From contig SNVD02010155.1 of the NCBI GenBank assembly GCA_013180625.2, positions 310,001 to 374,000 on the forward strand: a stretch of 64,000 bases of DNA, written 5' to 3'. The position numbers and the translations under genes were made by a program. Within the stretch, counting starts at the first letter, position 1. Each line of letters opens with the position of its first letter. Below, one piece after another: positions 62,000-64,000 of this stretch. The DNA comes from Boswellia sacra (Eukaryota; Streptophyta; Magnoliopsida; Sapindales; Burseraceae). The notes beneath the pieces were generated by a model, which did not search any database, was not told the origin of the DNA, and saw only the letters and a program-made list of their open reading frames with translations.

Positions 62000-62907
62000 T
62001 TTTGTTATTCACTGAATGCACCTCCTCTTCCTCCTCCTCGACCTTTCAGTAGGTAAACTAAACTATTTTGTTCAAACAAATCTTTTCACATTCTCTCTCT
62101 TTCAGAATATATTTATTTTTGCTTTGTTGTGCTTCGCTGGTTCTGAGTGTTCTCAGTCAATCTGGTGAGAGAGAGAGGGGGGGTTTTTCGTAGATGTAGC
62201 TAGCTGATTATTTACATTATTATAATAGCTGAAGAACATTGAACGTGCTCTTCTTTGTCTTCTTGCTTGTACTAAACACTTCACGCTTGGAGAGAACATG
62301 ATTAGTGTGTTCTTTCCAGATTTTTTTTTTAAATAAGACTAAACTAAACTAAACTAAACCCATTTTTGGAATTTGAGCTGCTTTACATCTTTTGAGAGCC
62401 ATGCCATGCTTATTTCTATGAATTTTTAGTCTTTCTTCTCTTTTTTGTGTTTTTGAGAAGAAGGGTCTACACTACTAGAGAGAGAGAGAGAGCGCTAGAG
62501 AGCAAGGTAGGAAAAATATTTATTTATTTATTTTAGTGTCTTGGTTTTTATTTATTTATTTATTTTGTGTTTTTACTTTTTGGTTCTTGAATCACTCAAA
62601 ACAATGCTGTAATGATATTTTTGGATGGAGTTTATCAGTAAGTTGCACCCTTTTCTTTAAAAAATAAATTTTTTTTGGTTGATAAATTGCAAGTACTTTA
62701 AAGAAGGTTGTTTTATTTGTCTATTTTTTTTTAAATATATGTATAAATGTTATTTATTGATGTTGTTTTGTGGGATTTTTTTTCTAGCTTAGATATGACG
62801 TGGGCATCTAGCAAAGAACAAGAAAAGATTGAGAAGGAGGTAGAACAAGAGGAAGAAGTGAAGTAGTAGTGTAGAGGAGTTTCTGTTCGTGTTAAAGTGT
62901 TGAAGAG
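62000..62907 (+). promoter_or_regulatory. 5' leader of the cytokinin receptor gene with leader intron
   Basis: The region is CT-rich at 62020-62100 (TCCTCCTCCTCG, TTCTCTCTCTTTC), as in plant leaders. A GT-AG intron is likely at 62507-62787 (GAGCAAG|GTAGG … TTTCTAG|CTTAG), leaving a 120 nt second leader exon before the ATG at 62908. If transcription starts before 62014, a 50-codon upstream frame (ATG at 62014) would also be included. The transcription start is not determined by sequence. Confidence 0.5.
62795..62866 (+). promoter_or_regulatory. Upstream ORF of 23 codons in the receptor leader
   Basis: It begins with ATG 8 nt into the second leader exon and ends with TAG at 62864-62866, 41 nt before the main ATG. 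It codes MTWASSKEQEKIEKEVEQEE then EVK, an acidic, glutamate-rich peptide. It is out of frame with the receptor and does not overlap it, so ribosomes would need to reinitiate or skip it. A repressive effect on receptor translation is plausible but inferred. Confidence 0.55.
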
Positions 62908-64000
62908 ATGGGTTTGAAGATGCAAGGGAGCAGGTACCTCTCACTGGCTGTGAGAATGAATGAGCAAAAAGAGACTAAAAAAGGTTACACATTTATTCAG
63001 GCCAACAGGGCTTGGTTACCAAAGTTTCTTATGATCTGGGTTATGGTGATGGCACTTTTGGGCATGTCAATCTATAGATGGATGGATGCTGATAACAAAG
63101 TTAGGAGGAACGAATTGTTGGGGAGCATGTGTGATCAGCGGGCTAGAATGTTGCAAGATCAGTTTATTGTTAGTGTTAACCATGTTCATGCGCTTGCCAT
63201 TCTTGTCTCCACCTTTCATTACTTCAAGAATCCATCTGCTATTGATCAGGTTTCTGCACTCTCCTCTCTATTTTTTTTTTGTTTATTATTGTTATTATTA
63301 TTTTAAAAAATTAAGGTTCGAATAGTTTACATTCGGTTGGTTTGTGAGAAAATTCTGAAAAGAAAGGATTTTAGATTTGCACTTTTACTTTTGGTGTTAT
63401 TTGTTTCTCAGAAAAATAAAAAAATTCGTTTCTTGTTTAGATAATTGAAGAAAGAAAGGAAAAACGATTTTGGAATTTTATATTTGCTGCTAGCCTGCTT
63501 CTTGGCTTTTAAAGAAAATGATGAATTAAATTTAGCTAAATATTTATGCAAGGCTTGGTTAGACTCTTCCTTTAATTCTCTATGGAAAACAAATTGATTA
63601 GGTTGAAATTTAACATGGGATTTTTAATTTTCCTTGTAACTTTTGGGTGATTTGTTGTTGCATCAAATGCAGGAAACATTTGCAGAGTACACCGCCCGAA
63701 CATCTTTTGAGAGACCATTGATGAGTGGGGTTGGCTATGCACAAAGAGTGATTGATTCAGAAAGGGAGAAATTTGAAAGAGAGAATGGGTGGACCATAAG
63801 GACAATGGAGAGGGAACCTTCCCCTGTGCGAGATGAATATGCGCCAGTCATATTCTCTCAAGAAACTGTTTCTTATATTGAATCACTTGACATGATGTCT
63901 GGGGAGGTACATTACCAAATTTGTGAACTTCAAGTTTCTTACGAAGTTTCGTTCCAACTTTCCAGTATGCTATATACTTTTGTTGCTTAAATGGACATGT
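62908..64000 (+). CDS. AHK4: Cytokinin receptor histidine kinase, AHK4/CRE1/WOL-type (5' part)
   Basis: Only the first two coding exons are in the window: 62908-63249 (114 codons) and 63673-63906 (78 codons), GT-AG junctions in phase 0. A third exon must lie beyond the edge. Residues 1-38 are cytosolic. A hydrophobic segment at 39-56 (KFLMIWVMVMALLGMSIY) is the first membrane anchor. Then MCDQRARMLQDQF and NHVHALAILVSTFHY begin the extracytosolic CHASE domain, which binds cytokinin, and exon 2 continues with ETFAEYTARTSFERPL and EPSPVRDEYAPVIFSQETVSY. These match AHK4 of Arabidopsis closely, from memory. The kinase, receiver and remaining CHASE segments are expected to the right. The protein sits in the ER or plasma membrane and starts the His-Asp phosphorelay controlling vascular and root development. 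The start ATG lacks the long N-terminal extension of some AHK4 isoforms. Confidence 0.93.

Noticed and set aside
1..64000. CRISPR array, operon, phage or defence system
   Set aside because: No such structures are present; this is eukaryotic nuclear DNA with introns.

Overview
The window looks like nuclear DNA of a eudicot plant: it is very AT-rich, genes are widely spaced, coding exons are interrupted by GT-AG introns, and the recognisable proteins are plant families (plant-type cytochrome b561, OBERON PHD protein, QALGGH zinc finger, CHASE-domain cytokinin receptor). I cannot name the species from sequence alone. About five protein-coding loci plus one intact retrotransposon occupy the 64 kb; the rest is AT-rich intergenic DNA with many small transposon relics.

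Layout. 1-13.8 kb: no convincing host gene. It holds a Mutator-like foldback element (2782-3445) with a 9-10 bp target duplication, two related tRNA-type SINE copies (4518-4692 and about 6240-6391), a degenerate repeat block (5555-6140), a pseudogene fragment of UDP-glucuronate 4-epimerase (about 10870-11102) and a minus-strand SINE-like unit with A and B boxes (about 11.7-11.9 kb). 14.0-21.4 kb: three tandem plus-strand cytochrome b561 (ascorbate ferrireductase type) genes, each of four exons with identical exon-2 and exon-3 lengths. 23.1-27.8 kb: an OBERON3-like PHD protein gene on the minus strand. 28-37 kb: intergenic DNA with an LTR-like relic, two copies of one MITE family and a 1.13 kb PIF/Harbinger-type element with TTA target duplication. 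37.2-44.1 kb: a ZFP4-like C2H2 repressor gene on the minus strand with a probable 5.6 kb leader intron. 46.2-51.4 kb: a complete Ty3/gypsy retrotransposon, minus orientation, with 315 bp LTRs differing at one base and one uninterrupted gag-pol frame. 51.4-61.9 kb: intergenic. 62-64 kb: the 5' end of an AHK4/CRE1/WOL-type cytokinin receptor gene running off the right edge, with a leader intron and a 23-codon upstream ORF.

The host genes do not form one pathway. The b561 trio is a local gene family expansion. OBERON3 and the cytokinin receptor both act in root and vascular meristem development in Arabidopsis, but their proximity here is probably ordinary gene order. I found no evidence for a novel multi-gene system. 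The most useful observations are the young retrotransposon, the tandem b561 set with promoter divergence, the receptor uORF, the captured epimerase fragment and the several small elements whose ends can be placed to the base.
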